A DNA stretch of 64,000 nt from Streptomyces chromofuscus. Its GTDB lineage: Bacteria; Actinomycetota; Actinomycetes; Streptomycetales; Streptomycetaceae. Every line of letters starts with the position of its first letter. Within the stretch, counting starts at the first letter, position 1. A program made the position numbers and the translations under genes. The DNA lies in the NCBI RefSeq assembly GCF_015160875.1, contig NZ_CP063374.1:7071501-7135500 (forward strand), written 5' to 3'. The notes below the pieces were generated by a model that searched no databases, was not told the DNA's origin, and saw only the letters and a list, made by a program, of their open reading frames with translations. Of this stretch, positions 50,436-58,767 are shown piece by piece.

Positions 50436-52657
50436 GCACCCGACCCGCCGTCGTCATGACGACCGACCTCACCGTCGGCGGAATGACCTGCGCGGCCTGC
50501 GTGCAGCGGGTGGAGAAGCGCCTGGCCGGGCTGGACGGGGTCACCGCCACCGTCAACCTGGCCACCGGCCGTGCCCGGGTGACCCACCCGCCGCACATCC
50601 GCCCCGAGGAACTGGCCGCCACGGTGGAGAAGGCCGGCTACACGGCCGCCCCGGCCGCCCCGCCCGGAGACGGCGAACCCGGCGCCGGGGACGGCCCCGA
50701 GCGCGACCGGCTCGTGGTGACGGCGCTGCTCGCGGTGCCCGTGCTGGTGCTGTCGATGACGCCCGCGCTGCAGTTCCGCAACTGGCAGTGGCTCTGCTTC
50801 GTCCTTGCCGCACCGGTCGTCGTGTGGGGCGCGTGGCCGTTCCACGCACGCGCCCTGCGCGGGCTGCGGCACTCGGCGTCGACCATGGACACCCTGGTCT
50901 CGCTGGGCGTCCTGGCGTCGTTCGCCTGGTCGGCGTACGCGCTCTTCCTCGGCGGCGCGGGGGTGCCCGGCATGCGGATGCCGTTCAGCCTGCTGCCGTC
51001 CGCCTCGGACGGTGTCGCGTACGTCTACCTCGAAGCGGCCGTCGCCGTACCGCTGTTCGTGCTGGGGGGCCGCTTCCTGGAGGCGCGGGCCCGGCGCGGC
51101 ACCGGCGCGGCGCTGCGCGCACTGGCGGGGCTGGCCGCCAAGGACGTGTCCGTGCGGGACGACGACGGCGGCGAGACGCTCACCCCGATCGAGCGGTTGA
51201 CCGTCGGTCAGGTCTTCGTCGTCCGTCCCGGCGAGCGGGTCGCCACCGACGGCGAGGTGGTGGAGGGCAGTTCCGCCGTCGACCTCGCCCTTGTCACCGG
51301 GGAGAGCGAACCCGTCGAGGTCGGGCCGGGCTCGACGGTGGTCGGAGGGGCGGTGAACGCCGGCGGGCTGCTGTTCGTCCGGGCCACGGCCGTCGGGGCC
51401 GACACCCGGCTCGCCCGCATCACCGAGCTGGTGACCGAGGCGCAGACGGGCAAGGCGAAGGCGCAGCGGCTCGCGGACGCCGTGGCCGGGGTCTTCGTGC
51501 CGGTGGTGCTGACACTCGCGGTGACGGTGCTGGGGTTCTGGCTGGGCGCGGGGGCCGATCCGCAGGCCGCGATCACCGCGTCCGTGGCCGTGCTGGTCGT
51601 GGCCTGCCCGTGCGCGCTGGGTCTCGCGACCCCCACCGCGCTGATGGCCGCCACCGGGCGCGGCGCCCAGCTCGGCGTACTGGTGACCGGGCCGCAGGCA
51701 CTGGAGGGACTGCGGCACATCGACACCGTCGTCCTGGACAAGACCGGCACGCTCACCTCCGGGCGCATGACCGTCGCCCAGGTCACCACGCTGCCGGGCG
51801 GGCTGGGCCAGGAGGCCGTCCTGCGGCTGGCCGGCGCCGTGGAACAGGGCTCCGAGCATCCACTGGGCCGGGCGGTCGTCGCCCGCGCGGGACGACCGCT
51901 GCCCGAGGTGCGCGACTTCGTCGCCGAGGCCGGGCGGGGAGTGCGCGGCCGGGTCGAAGGCCGGCTGGTCGAAGTCGTCGCCTGCGAGGGCGAGTTGCCC
52001 GACGTGCTGGCCCGGGCGCGGCAGGCGGCCGAGGCCGCCGCGCGTACGCCGGTGCTGGTCCGGGTGGACGGCACGGCCGAGGCGGTCATCGAGGCCGGGG
52101 ACGCCGTCCGGCCGGGCAGTTACCGCGCGGTCGACCGACTGCGCCGCCTCGGTGTCGAGCCCGTCCTGGCCACCGGCGACAGCGAGGCACCCGCGGGGGC
52201 CGTCGCGACGCACCTGGGCATCACCGAGGTGCACGCCCGCTGCACCCCCGAGGGCAAAGCCGGTCTCGTACGGCGGCTGAAGGCGGACGGACGCCGGGTG
52301 GCGGTGGTCGGCGACGGCGTGAACGACGCCGCCGCACTGGCCGGCGCCGACCTGGGCATCGCCATGGGCGGCGGCACCGACGTGGCCGTCGGGGCGGCGG
52401 ACGTGACGCTGGTGCGCGGGGACATCGAGGCGCTGGCCGACGCGGTGCGGCTGGCCCGCCGGACGCTGGGCACCATCCGCGCCAACCTCGTGTGGGCCTT
52501 CGGCTACAACGCCGTGACGCTGCCGCTGGCCATGGCCGGGCTCCTCACCCCGATGCTCGCCGCCGCGGCGATGTCCGTCAGCTCGCTGCTGGTCGTCGGG
52601 AACAGCCTCCGGCTGCGCACCTGGCAGCCGGCGCGGGGACCGAGGCCGGCGCGATGA
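50432..52657 (+). CDS. copA: Copper-translocating P1B-type ATPase
   Basis: A 741-residue copper pump. The N-terminal heavy-metal domain has GGMTCAACV (C20, C23). Then come membrane helices, the actuator loop LVTGESEPV, the transmembrane metal site C392-P393-C394 in VACPCALGLATP, and the phosphorylation site D436 in DKTGTLTSG. SEHPLG and the hinge GDGVNDAAAL follow. The CPC plus the late N and MSSSLL-like residues (FGYNAVTLPLAM, MSVSSLLVVGNSLRL) fit Cu(I) specificity. ATG 50432 overlaps the small His-rich protein gene. No CsoR gene is present in the window. Confidence 0.95.
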   Translation: MSTRPAVVMTTDLTVGGMTCAACVQRVEKRLAGLDGVTATVNLATGRARVTHPPHIRPEELAATVEKAGYTAAPAAPPGDGEPGAGDGPERDRLVVTALLAVPVLVLSMTPALQFRNWQWLCFVLAAPVVVWGAWPFHARALRGLRHSASTMDTLVSLGVLASFAWSAYALFLGGAGVPGMRMPFSLLPSASDGVAYVYLEAAVAVPLFVLGGRFLEARARRGTGAALRALAGLAAKDVSVRDDDGGETLTPIERLTVGQVFVVRPGERVATDGEVVEGSSAVDLALVTGESEPVEVGPGSTVVGGAVNAGGLLFVRATAVGADTRLARITELVTEAQTGKAKAQRLADAVAGVFVPVVLTLAVTVLGFWLGAGADPQAAITASVAVLVVACPCALGLATPTALMAATGRGAQLGVLVTGPQALEGLRHIDTVVLDKTGTLTSGRMTVAQVTTLPGGLGQEAVLRLAGAVEQGSEHPLGRAVVARAGRPLPEVRDFVAEAGRGVRGRVEGRLVEVVACEGELPDVLARARQAAEAAARTPVLVRVDGTAEAVIEAGDAVRPGSYRAVDRLRRLGVEPVLATGDSEAPAGAVATHLGITEVHARCTPEGKAGLVRRLKADGRRVAVVGDGVNDAAALAGADLGIAMGGGTDVAVGAADVTLVRGDIEALADAVRLARRTLGTIRANLVWAFGYNAVTLPLAMAGLLTPMLAAAAMSVSSLLVVGNSLRLRTWQPARGPRPAR

Positions 52658-52967
52658 CCCGGCTACCGCGCGCCGCCGCGCTGCTCACCGCCCCTCGCCG
52701 AGGTCGGACCGGGCCGGGTCTTCCCGTCGTACGGCGACACCCGGGGGACTGGTGAGGACGGTGACCGCGCGGGACACGGTCCCCCTCGACGGGACGCAGG
52801 GCAGTCGGAACGCCACGAGACCCACGCACGTCACCCCGCGCAGGACGCGGGCGCGAGAACGCCCCGCCGGTTCCGGCATATGCGTGTGGCCTGTGTCACG
52901 CGTCTCGGATTGGGTCGGCGACACCACCCGTTTCCGTACTCGGCGTTGACGACCGGGCACCGGGTGC
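52658..52967. other. Intergenic region after copA
   Basis: About 310 bp without a gene. GTTTCCG near 52930 and a good -35 TTGACG at 52946-52951 mark the downstream promoter. No hairpin of note ends the copper operon. Confidence 0.4.
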
Positions 52968-52984
52968 AAGGATGAAAGCCGTCA
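52946..52984 (+). promoter_or_regulatory. Predicted sigma-70 promoter giving a leaderless mRNA
   Basis: TTGACG (52946-52951) and AAGGAT (52968-52973) are 16 bp apart and close to the streptomycete consensus. The expected start of transcription, six to eight bases on, falls at or just before the ATG at 52984, so translation may begin without a leader. No ribosome site is present in front of that ATG. Confidence 0.5.
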
Positions 52985-53682
52985 TGACTGTCGGGTGGTG
53001 TTCTCGCACGGTACGGGCCGCGGTGTTCGCGGCCGTCTGCGTGCTGCTCGCCGCCCTGGGCCACGTGCTGATGTCCGGCAGCCATGTGCCCCGGTGGGCG
53101 CTGGCCGTCGGCGCCGTAGTGACCGGCGCCGTGGGCTGGGGGCTGGCCGCACGGGAACGCGGCCTGCCGCTGATCGTCACCGTCGTGGTGACCGCCCAGA
53201 CGGCCCTCCACTCCGCCTTCTCGGCCGCCCAGGCGGCGGCCAGGGGACAGGACGCCACGGCCACACACCCGGGTGCCACGGGCCACGCCATGTCCGCGAT
53301 GCCCATGGATGCCGCGCACATGTCGGCGACGCCCATGGGCTCGACCCACACGCACTCCAGGGACGCTGTCGATGCGGGCCACACCGGCGACCTGAGCCAC
53401 GTCATGGGCGGCTCGTCCTCCTCCGGAATGCTCGCCGCCCACCTGCTGGCCGCGCTGCTGTGCGGCCTGTGGCTCGCGCACGGCGAGCGGGCCGCGTTCC
53501 GCATCCTGCGGGCCGTGGCCGGATGGCTGGCGGCACCGCTGCGGCTGCCGCTCGCCGTGCCTGCCCCGCCGCACCCCCCGCGCCCCCGCCCGCGACGCCG
53601 TAGGCCGGCGCGGTCACCGCGACGGCTCCTCCTCGCCCACGCGATCACCTCTCGGGGTCCGCCCCTGGGGACCGCTGTCTGA
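52984..53682 (+). CDS. Membrane protein with Met/His-rich loop
   Basis: A 232-residue protein with four predicted transmembrane helices: RAAVFAAVCVLLAALGHVLM, RWALAVGAVVTGAVGWGLAA, PLIVTVVVTAQTALHSAFSA and MLAAHLLAALLCGLWLAHG. Between helices 3 and 4 lies a loop rich in Met and His (GHAMSAMPMDAAHMSATPM), a common Cu(I)-binding composition. The basic Pro/Arg-rich C-terminus is probably cytoplasmic. It sits between a copper ATPase and an ECF sigma factor. No family is recognised. ATG 52984 is used because a promoter ends there; ATG 52972 would add four residues. Confidence 0.82.
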   Translation: MTVGWCSRTVRAAVFAAVCVLLAALGHVLMSGSHVPRWALAVGAVVTGAVGWGLAARERGLPLIVTVVVTAQTALHSAFSAAQAAARGQDATATHPGATGHAMSAMPMDAAHMSATPMGSTHTHSRDAVDAGHTGDLSHVMGGSSSSGMLAAHLLAALLCGLWLAHGERAAFRILRAVAGWLAAPLRLPLAVPAPPHPPRPRPRRRRPARSPRRLLLAHAITSRGPPLGTAV

Positions 53683-53856
53683 CGACAGCCGGTGACCCGA
53701 GGCGCCCGTACGCGCCTCGGGCCACGGTCGTACGCCCGCGCGGCCGCTGGACGCCGCGCGGATGCCGTACGGCCGTCTCCCCACGCACCGGATCCCGCCA
53801 CGGCACGCGCGCACGCGCCACCGGTCGGGATCCTGGACGACCGAGAAGGACACCAG

Positions 53857-54513
53857 TTGATCACTCCTGCCCTGCCCGCCGTAGGCGAGAGAACCGAGAC
53901 CCCGGAGCAGACCGAGGAGCACGACCGGACCGACGCCGGGGGCACCCGGGTCGCCGACGACTCGACCACGGCCTGGGCGCTGGCCGCCCGCGCCGGCGAC
54001 CCGGTCGCGGTCGACCGCTTCGTCCGGGCCCTGCACCGGGACGTCCTGCGGTACGTCGCCCATCTGTGCGCCGACCCGCAGGCCGTGGACGACCTGGCGC
54101 AGGACACGTTCCTGCGGGCGCTCGGCAGCCTGCACCGGTTCGAGGGCCGTTCCTCCGCGCGGGCCTGGCTGCTGGCGATCGCGCGGCGCGCGGTGATCGA
54201 CAGCTACCGGTACGCCGCCGCCCGGCCGCGGCTGTGCGACGTCCCCGACTGGCGGCTGGCCGTGGAACTGGCCCAGCCGCGCGACGTACCCGGCTTCGAC
54301 GACGGCATCGCGCTGCTCGACCTGCTGGGCGCGCTGCCCGCGGAACGCCGGGAGGCCTTCGTGCTCACCCAGGTGCTCGGGCTGCCGTACGCGGAGGCCG
54401 CCGCACTGAGCGGCTGCCCGGTCGGCACGGTCCGCTCCCGGGTGAACCGGGCCCGGGCCACCCTCGTCGACCTGCTCGCGGCGGCGGACGAGCCGGCCGC
54501 GCTGGTCGCCTGA
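53857..54513 (+). CDS. ECF-type RNA polymerase sigma factor (SigC-like)
   Basis: A 218-residue ECF sigma factor. Region 2 spans VDDLAQDTFLRALGSLHRFE and SSARAWLLAIARRAVIDSYR at about residues 90-125. Region 4 spans LPAERREAFVLTQVLGLPYA and SGCPVGTVRSRVNRARATL. The start is a TTG at 53857, six bases after GAGAAGGA; a longer GTG/ATG frame back to 53692 has an Arg/Pro-rich extension that looks non-coding. No anti-sigma gene is adjacent; the SigC-type group of mycobacteria also lacks one and is linked to copper acquisition, which suits the neighbours. That role is inferred only. Confidence 0.9.
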   Translation: MITPALPAVGERTETPEQTEEHDRTDAGGTRVADDSTTAWALAARAGDPVAVDRFVRALHRDVLRYVAHLCADPQAVDDLAQDTFLRALGSLHRFEGRSSARAWLLAIARRAVIDSYRYAAARPRLCDVPDWRLAVELAQPRDVPGFDDGIALLDLLGALPAERREAFVLTQVLGLPYAEAAALSGCPVGTVRSRVNRARATLVDLLAAADEPAALVA

Positions 54514-54519
54514 CCGACA

Positions 54520-54549
54520 GGAGGGTGCCGGCTTCCACCGGCACCCTCC
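54520..54549 (+). terminator. Hairpin terminator after the ECF sigma gene
   Basis: A perfect 12-bp stem, GGAGGGTGCCGG pairing with CCGGCACCCTCC around a six-base loop, seven bases after the sigma-factor stop. A 17-base unit (GCTCCTGCCGG-C/T-GCCTG) then occurs twice, at 54560 and 54585. Confidence 0.88.
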
Positions 54550-54635
54550 GCCCGCCGCCGCTCCTGCCGGCGCCTGTCGGCACTGCTCCTGCCGGTGCCT
54601 GCCCGCGCCTACCGTGTCATCGGGGCGCCGGCCGG

Positions 54636-55172
54636 TCAGAACGCCAGCCCCACGTGCGCCAGCGCCTGCATCAGCAGCACCCCGTGCCCGCCCGGCATCT
54701 CGCTCTGGAGCGCCGGTGAGGCCGCCTCCTGCGGGCTGAACCACTCCAGGTCCAGCGCGTCCTGCCGGGGCCGGCAGTCGCCGGTCACCGGCACGACGTA
54801 GGCGAGGGACACCGCGTGCTGACGCGGGTCGTGGTACGGCGTGATGCCCTGGGTCGGGAAGTACTCGGCGACCGTGAAGGGCTGCAGCGAGGCCGGGATC
54901 CGGGGCAGTGCCACGGGACCGAGGTCCTTCTCCAGGTGCCGCAGCAGGGCGTCGCGGACCCGCTCGTGGTGCAGGACCCGGCCGGAGACCAGGGTGCGAC
55001 TGACCGTCCCGTCCGGTCCGATGCGCAACAGCAGGCCAATACTGGTGACTTCACCGCTGTCGTCGACGCGTACCGGTACTGCCTCGACGTACAGGATCGG
55101 CATGCGGGCGCGCGCGCTCTCGAGCTCGTCGGGCGTCAGCCAACCGGGCGTGGTCTCGGTCATGTCAGACAT
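54636..55172 (-). CDS. NUDIX-family-like protein (DUF4916)
   Basis: A 178-residue protein that resembles actinobacterial NUDIX-fold proteins of the DUF4916 group. It has the N-terminal WLTPDELESARARMPILYVE, then VRVDDSGEVTSIGLLLRIG and GRVLHHERVRDALLRHLEKD. The last stretch occupies the NUDIX box position but lacks the full G-x5-E-x7-REUxEE pattern, so catalysis may be lost or altered. PYHDPRQHAVSLAYVVPVTG is the most conserved part. ATG 55172 or 55163 could be the start. It lies 15 bp after the amidohydrolase on the same strand. Confidence 0.85.
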   Translation of the reverse strand: MSDMTETTPGWLTPDELESARARMPILYVEAVPVRVDDSGEVTSIGLLLRIGPDGTVSRTLVSGRVLHHERVRDALLRHLEKDLGPVALPRIPASLQPFTVAEYFPTQGITPYHDPRQHAVSLAYVVPVTGDCRPRQDALDLEWFSPQEAASPALQSEMPGGHGVLLMQALAHVGLAF

Positions 55173-55187
55173 TGCTGGATCATACTT

Positions 55188-56333
55188 TCAGGTGTCGTCG
55201 GTGAACCGGTAGACCCGGCGGGCGTTGTCCCGCCCCGCCCACCGCGCGATCCGCAGCGCGTCGGGCAGGCTCAGCTCGTCCGAGTCCACCCGTTCCTGGA
55301 GCAGCGCGGCCAGCCCTCGCCGGAAGGCCAGGGCGCCCAGCAGGTGGAACTCGGCCACACCGTAGGCGTCGGAGCTGTACAGCAGTTTGCGGAACGGCGT
55401 GATCTCCGTCGCCTCGGCCAGTACCGCCCGTGCCCGGCCCGGACCGACGTGGTGCAGGGCGAGGCCGACGTCGAGGTACACCTGCTCGAACACGGCCGCC
55501 AGATAGGCGGCCTGGCGCTGGTACGGCCAGCAGTGCAGCAGCATGACCGGGACCGTCCCGGACGTCAGGTGCAGCCAGTCGGTCAGGTGGGTGGGGTCCG
55601 AGCGGTGCAGCCGGATGTCGTTGTCGCCGAAGCCGGTGTGCAGTTGCAGGGGCAGCCCGAGGCCGACCGCCGTCCACAGCAGGTGCCGCATCAGCACCGG
55701 GTCGGCCAGCCGGCCGCCGCCGCGCGCCAGCCAGCGCCCGGCGGCCCCGGTGACCTCGGCGTCCGTCGGGCGGGCCGGGTCCAGGTCGAATCCGGTGCGA
55801 TAGGCGGCCACCGACTTCACCGCCACCACCCCCGGCCGGCGCACCGCCGCCCACGCGGCCGACTCGAACACCCCCGCGTACTCGTCCGGTTCGACGCCGG
55901 CCGTCGCCACCGCCTCGGCGACGCCTTCCAGGCGTACGACCTCGTACGCGACGGCGCCGGCACCCGCCGCCTCGGCCAGCTGCCCCGCAGTGGTGAGGCC
56001 GTCCGGGCCGAACCCGGTGTCGACGCAGAACACCTCGGTCCCGGCGGCGGACAGCAGCCGCCGGTTCACCTCGGCCGCGCCGAGCCCGGCCCGGCGGTCC
56101 ACGTACTCCTCGGCCGGGGCGTGCCGGGGCAGGTCCAGCAGCGGTGCGCAGTGGCGGCGGACGGCGACACCGACGGGGGTGTCGAACGGCGAGACACCGG
56201 GCCAGGCCGCACCCTCGGTGAGCAGCGACTCGAAGCCCGCCCGGTCGAGGCCGGCGGTGACGACGCCGTGGCAGTGGTGGTCCACGAGGGGCAGCGCGGC
56301 GAGCGTCCGTGCGAGCGGTCCGTCGGCGCCCAT
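55188..56333 (-). CDS. Amidohydrolase (FluG N-terminal-like)
   Basis: A 381-residue TIM-barrel amidohydrolase. LVDHHCHGVV near residue 20 carries the first metal-binding H-x-H; HTGFGDNDIRLHR and VMLLHCWPYQRQAAYLA hold later ligands. The Asp lies in YSSDAYGVAE. It is one base from the glutamine-synthetase-like gene and on the same strand. In the fungal FluG protein the same two domains are fused, which suggests the pair catalyses a common reaction, perhaps making or breaking a gamma-glutamyl amide. The substrate is unknown. Confidence 0.9.
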   Translation of the reverse strand: MGADGPLARTLAALPLVDHHCHGVVTAGLDRAGFESLLTEGAAWPGVSPFDTPVGVAVRRHCAPLLDLPRHAPAEEYVDRRAGLGAAEVNRRLLSAAGTEVFCVDTGFGPDGLTTAGQLAEAAGAGAVAYEVVRLEGVAEAVATAGVEPDEYAGVFESAAWAAVRRPGVVAVKSVAAYRTGFDLDPARPTDAEVTGAAGRWLARGGGRLADPVLMRHLLWTAVGLGLPLQLHTGFGDNDIRLHRSDPTHLTDWLHLTSGTVPVMLLHCWPYQRQAAYLAAVFEQVYLDVGLALHHVGPGRARAVLAEATEITPFRKLLYSSDAYGVAEFHLLGALAFRRGLAALLQERVDSDELSLPDALRIARWAGRDNARRVYRFTDDT

Positions 56334-56334
56334 G

Positions 56335-57738
56335 TCAGTACACCCAGCGGTAGGCCGCCGCCACCCGCGCGTCGTCCAGTCCGGCCACGGCGTCGATCTC
56401 CCCGAGCCGTACCGCGATCACCGCGTCCGCCAGCACCGGTCCCAGCGCCGCCCGCACCCGTTCGTCCGCCCGGAACGCGGCGACGGCCTCCTCCAGCGAC
56501 ACCGGCAGCCGGCGCACCCCGCGGGCCGCCGCCTCCTCGGCGCCCAGCCGCGCCGGGTCGCCGGTGGTCTCCTCGGGCAGCGCGGTGCCCGCCGCCAGGC
56601 CGTCCAGTCCGGCGGAGAGGACGCAGCCGAGGGCGAGGTACGGGTTGGCGGCCAGGTCCACGGGCTTGACCTCCAGGTTGGCGGCGTGCTCGCGCAGTCC
56701 GGCGGTGCCCTTGACCACCCGTACGGCGGTCTCCCGGGTCTCGAGGCCCCACGCGGTGAACACGCCGGCCCACTGCGCCGGCCTGAGCCGCAGATAGCTG
56801 GCAGGGCTGGGCGCGGTCACCGCCATGAGGCCCGGCAGATGGCCGAGGATCCCGGCCGCGAAGGACTCGGCGTCGGCCGTCATGCCGTGGCGGCGGGTGC
56901 CGCCGGAGTGCAGGTTGACGCCGTCGCGCCAGGCGGAAAGGTGCAGGTGGCCGCCGTTGCCGACACCCTCGCCGGTCACGGCCGGGGCGAACGAGACCCG
57001 CAGGCCGTGCCGCTGGGCCACCGCGCGGACGGTCTGCCGCAGCAGCACGCTCCGGTCGGCCGCCGCCACCGGGTCGAGCGCGCCCACCGAGATCTCGAAC
57101 TGCCCGGCCGCGTACTCGGGATGGACCTGCTCGACGTCCACGCCCTGCGCCGCGCACGCCGCCAGCAGGTCGGCCGTGCAGTCGCTCAGCTCCACCTGCC
57201 GGACGGCGCCGTACGCCGGTCCGGACACCGCCGGCACGAACTCCCCGGCGGGCGCCGACCCCAGCCCGACCGCCCACTCGATCTCGACGGCGGCCCGGAA
57301 GGCGACCCGGTGCCGCCGGGCCGCCAGCTCGACGACCCGGCGCAGGAAGGTGCGGGTACACCCGGGGTGCGGCTCGCCGTCCTGCGTGATCCGGTCCACG
57401 GGGGCCCAGGCCCAGCCGGGCTGTGCGCCGAGCACGGTCAGCTGGTCGAGGTCCGGGTAGAGCCGCAGGTCACCGTCCGGGGAGCCGAGCACGTCGGTGC
57501 TGACGGCGGAGTCGTCCGCCAGGAAGGTGTCGAACACCGGTGACATGCCGACGCCCCAGGCCGCGGCCGAGGGGAGTTTCGCCGTCGGGATCGTCTTCAC
57601 CCGGCCGATGCCCGCCGTGTCGACGTACGCGAGGACGACCCCGTGCACCCCCCGCGCGGCCAGTTCGCCGCTCAGCGCACAGGCCCGCTCGACGTCACCG
57701 GGACGGCCGCCGGGCACGGGGTCGGCAAGGGTCGTCAT
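56335..57738 (-). CDS. Glutamine-synthetase-like gamma-glutamyl ligase
   Basis: A 467-residue class I glutamine synthetase-like ligase. It shows the beta-grasp start VLAYVDTAGIGRVKTIP, the metal-binding EIEW, HPEYAAGQFEISVG with two more Glu ligands, and NGGHLHLSAW. NLEVKPVDLAANPYLA lies at about 354-369. In housekeeping enzymes the last motif is R-x-E-x-R; here it reads N354-x-E356-x-K358, so both arginines are replaced. This points away from glutamine synthesis and toward an amine other than ammonia, as for GlnA3/GlnA4-type polyamine or ethanolamine ligases. Its amidohydrolase partner follows after one base. Confidence 0.9.
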   Translation of the reverse strand: MTTLADPVPGGRPGDVERACALSGELAARGVHGVVLAYVDTAGIGRVKTIPTAKLPSAAAWGVGMSPVFDTFLADDSAVSTDVLGSPDGDLRLYPDLDQLTVLGAQPGWAWAPVDRITQDGEPHPGCTRTFLRRVVELAARRHRVAFRAAVEIEWAVGLGSAPAGEFVPAVSGPAYGAVRQVELSDCTADLLAACAAQGVDVEQVHPEYAAGQFEISVGALDPVAAADRSVLLRQTVRAVAQRHGLRVSFAPAVTGEGVGNGGHLHLSAWRDGVNLHSGGTRRHGMTADAESFAAGILGHLPGLMAVTAPSPASYLRLRPAQWAGVFTAWGLETRETAVRVVKGTAGLREHAANLEVKPVDLAANPYLALGCVLSAGLDGLAAGTALPEETTGDPARLGAEEAAARGVRRLPVSLEEAVAAFRADERVRAALGPVLADAVIAVRLGEIDAVAGLDDARVAAAYRWVY

Positions 57739-57780
57739 ACGTCCTCCTCGACGGGCTCGGCGGCCGGGCCGGGCCCGGGG

Positions 57781-58593
57781 TCAGGGTTTCACGGCCACCG
57801 CGCCGTACTGCGGTACCACGACGGGAGCGTGCAGCTCGGCGCGCCACGCGGAACACGACACGAGGCCCGGTTCCAGCATCTGGAGCCCTGCGAAGAAGGA
57901 TGCGATCTCCGCGCCGCCGCGGGCGGTGACCGGCGGGGTGGCGTTCTCGTTCCAGAACTCCATGGCCGGGATCTGCCCCTCGCCGCCCACCTCGGCGTCG
58001 TGCGTGGGGTGCGTCATGACCAGGAAGCTGCCCGAGGGGACGGCGGCCATCACCCGGCGGACGATGTCCCGGGCCTCGTCGGTGTCCAGCACGAAGTTGA
58101 GGATGCCCAGCATCATCACCGCGACGGGGCGGGTGAAGTCCAGGGTGCGCGCGGCGCGTTCGAGGATGCCGTCCGGGTCGCGCACGTCGGCGTCGATGTA
58201 GTCGGTGACGCCCTCGGGGCTGCCGGTCAGCAGGGTCCGGGCGTGCATCAGCACGATCGGGTCGTTGTCGACGTACACGATCCGCGAGTCGGGCGCGATG
58301 CGCTGCGCTATCTCGTGCGTGTTGTCCGCCGTCGGCAGCCCGGTGCCGATGTCCAGGAACTGCCGCGCCCCGCGCTCCTTGGCCAGGAACGACACGGCCC
58401 GCCCCAGGAAGTCGCGGTCCGCGCGGGCGATGTCCCGGATCAGCGGGAACATCGAGGCGACGTGGTCGCCGACCTGGTGGTCGACCTCGTAGTTGTCCTT
58501 GCCGCCGATCCAGTAGTTCCAGACCCGCGCGTTGTGGGCCACACCGGTGTTCAGGCGTGCCGGTCCCTCCGCCGGGGTGGGGGCCTCGCTCAC
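57781..58593 (-). CDS. SAM-dependent methyltransferase (SAV2177/DUF574 type)
   Basis: A 270-residue protein of a large Streptomyces methyltransferase-like family. It has the start ARLNTGVAHNARVWNYWIGG, QFLDIGTGLPTADNTHEIAQ as the SAM-binding motif I, and VYVDNDPIVLMHARTLL as motif II. It ends with a cupped C-terminal domain (APVVVPQYGAVAVKP). GTG 58593 lies behind GAGGAGAGGAAG. The family is very expanded in Streptomyces; targets are not known. It is not obviously part of the glutamine-synthetase operon, but reads the same way. Confidence 0.92.
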   Translation of the reverse strand: MSEAPTPAEGPARLNTGVAHNARVWNYWIGGKDNYEVDHQVGDHVASMFPLIRDIARADRDFLGRAVSFLAKERGARQFLDIGTGLPTADNTHEIAQRIAPDSRIVYVDNDPIVLMHARTLLTGSPEGVTDYIDADVRDPDGILERAARTLDFTRPVAVMMLGILNFVLDTDEARDIVRRVMAAVPSGSFLVMTHPTHDAEVGGEGQIPAMEFWNENATPPVTARGGAEIASFFAGLQMLEPGLVSCSAWRAELHAPVVVPQYGAVAVKP

Positions 58594-58767
58594 GTCTCTT
58601 CCTCTCCTCGCCCGTACCGCGGTCGCCGCCATTGTGCCGGGTGCAAGATCGGCGCGTGGCGGTAACCGGGGGACCGGGCCTCACTCGTTCGGGGGAGTGC
58701 CCCGGTAGGGTTGACGGCTGCGCCCGGAACGACGAGCGGCGCGGCCGAGCGCCCCAGGAAAGCGGAC

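Noticed and set aside
50054..52234. Long antisense and alternative frames over the copper ATPase (726 and 833 codons).
   Set aside because: Shadows of copA; the true frame carries CxxC, CPC, DKTGT and the hinge motif.
53692..53856. N-terminal extension of the ECF sigma factor from the upstream ATG frame.
   Set aside because: The 55 extra residues are Arg/Pro/Ala-rich and lack homology; the TTG at 53857 has an ideal GAGAAGGA site.
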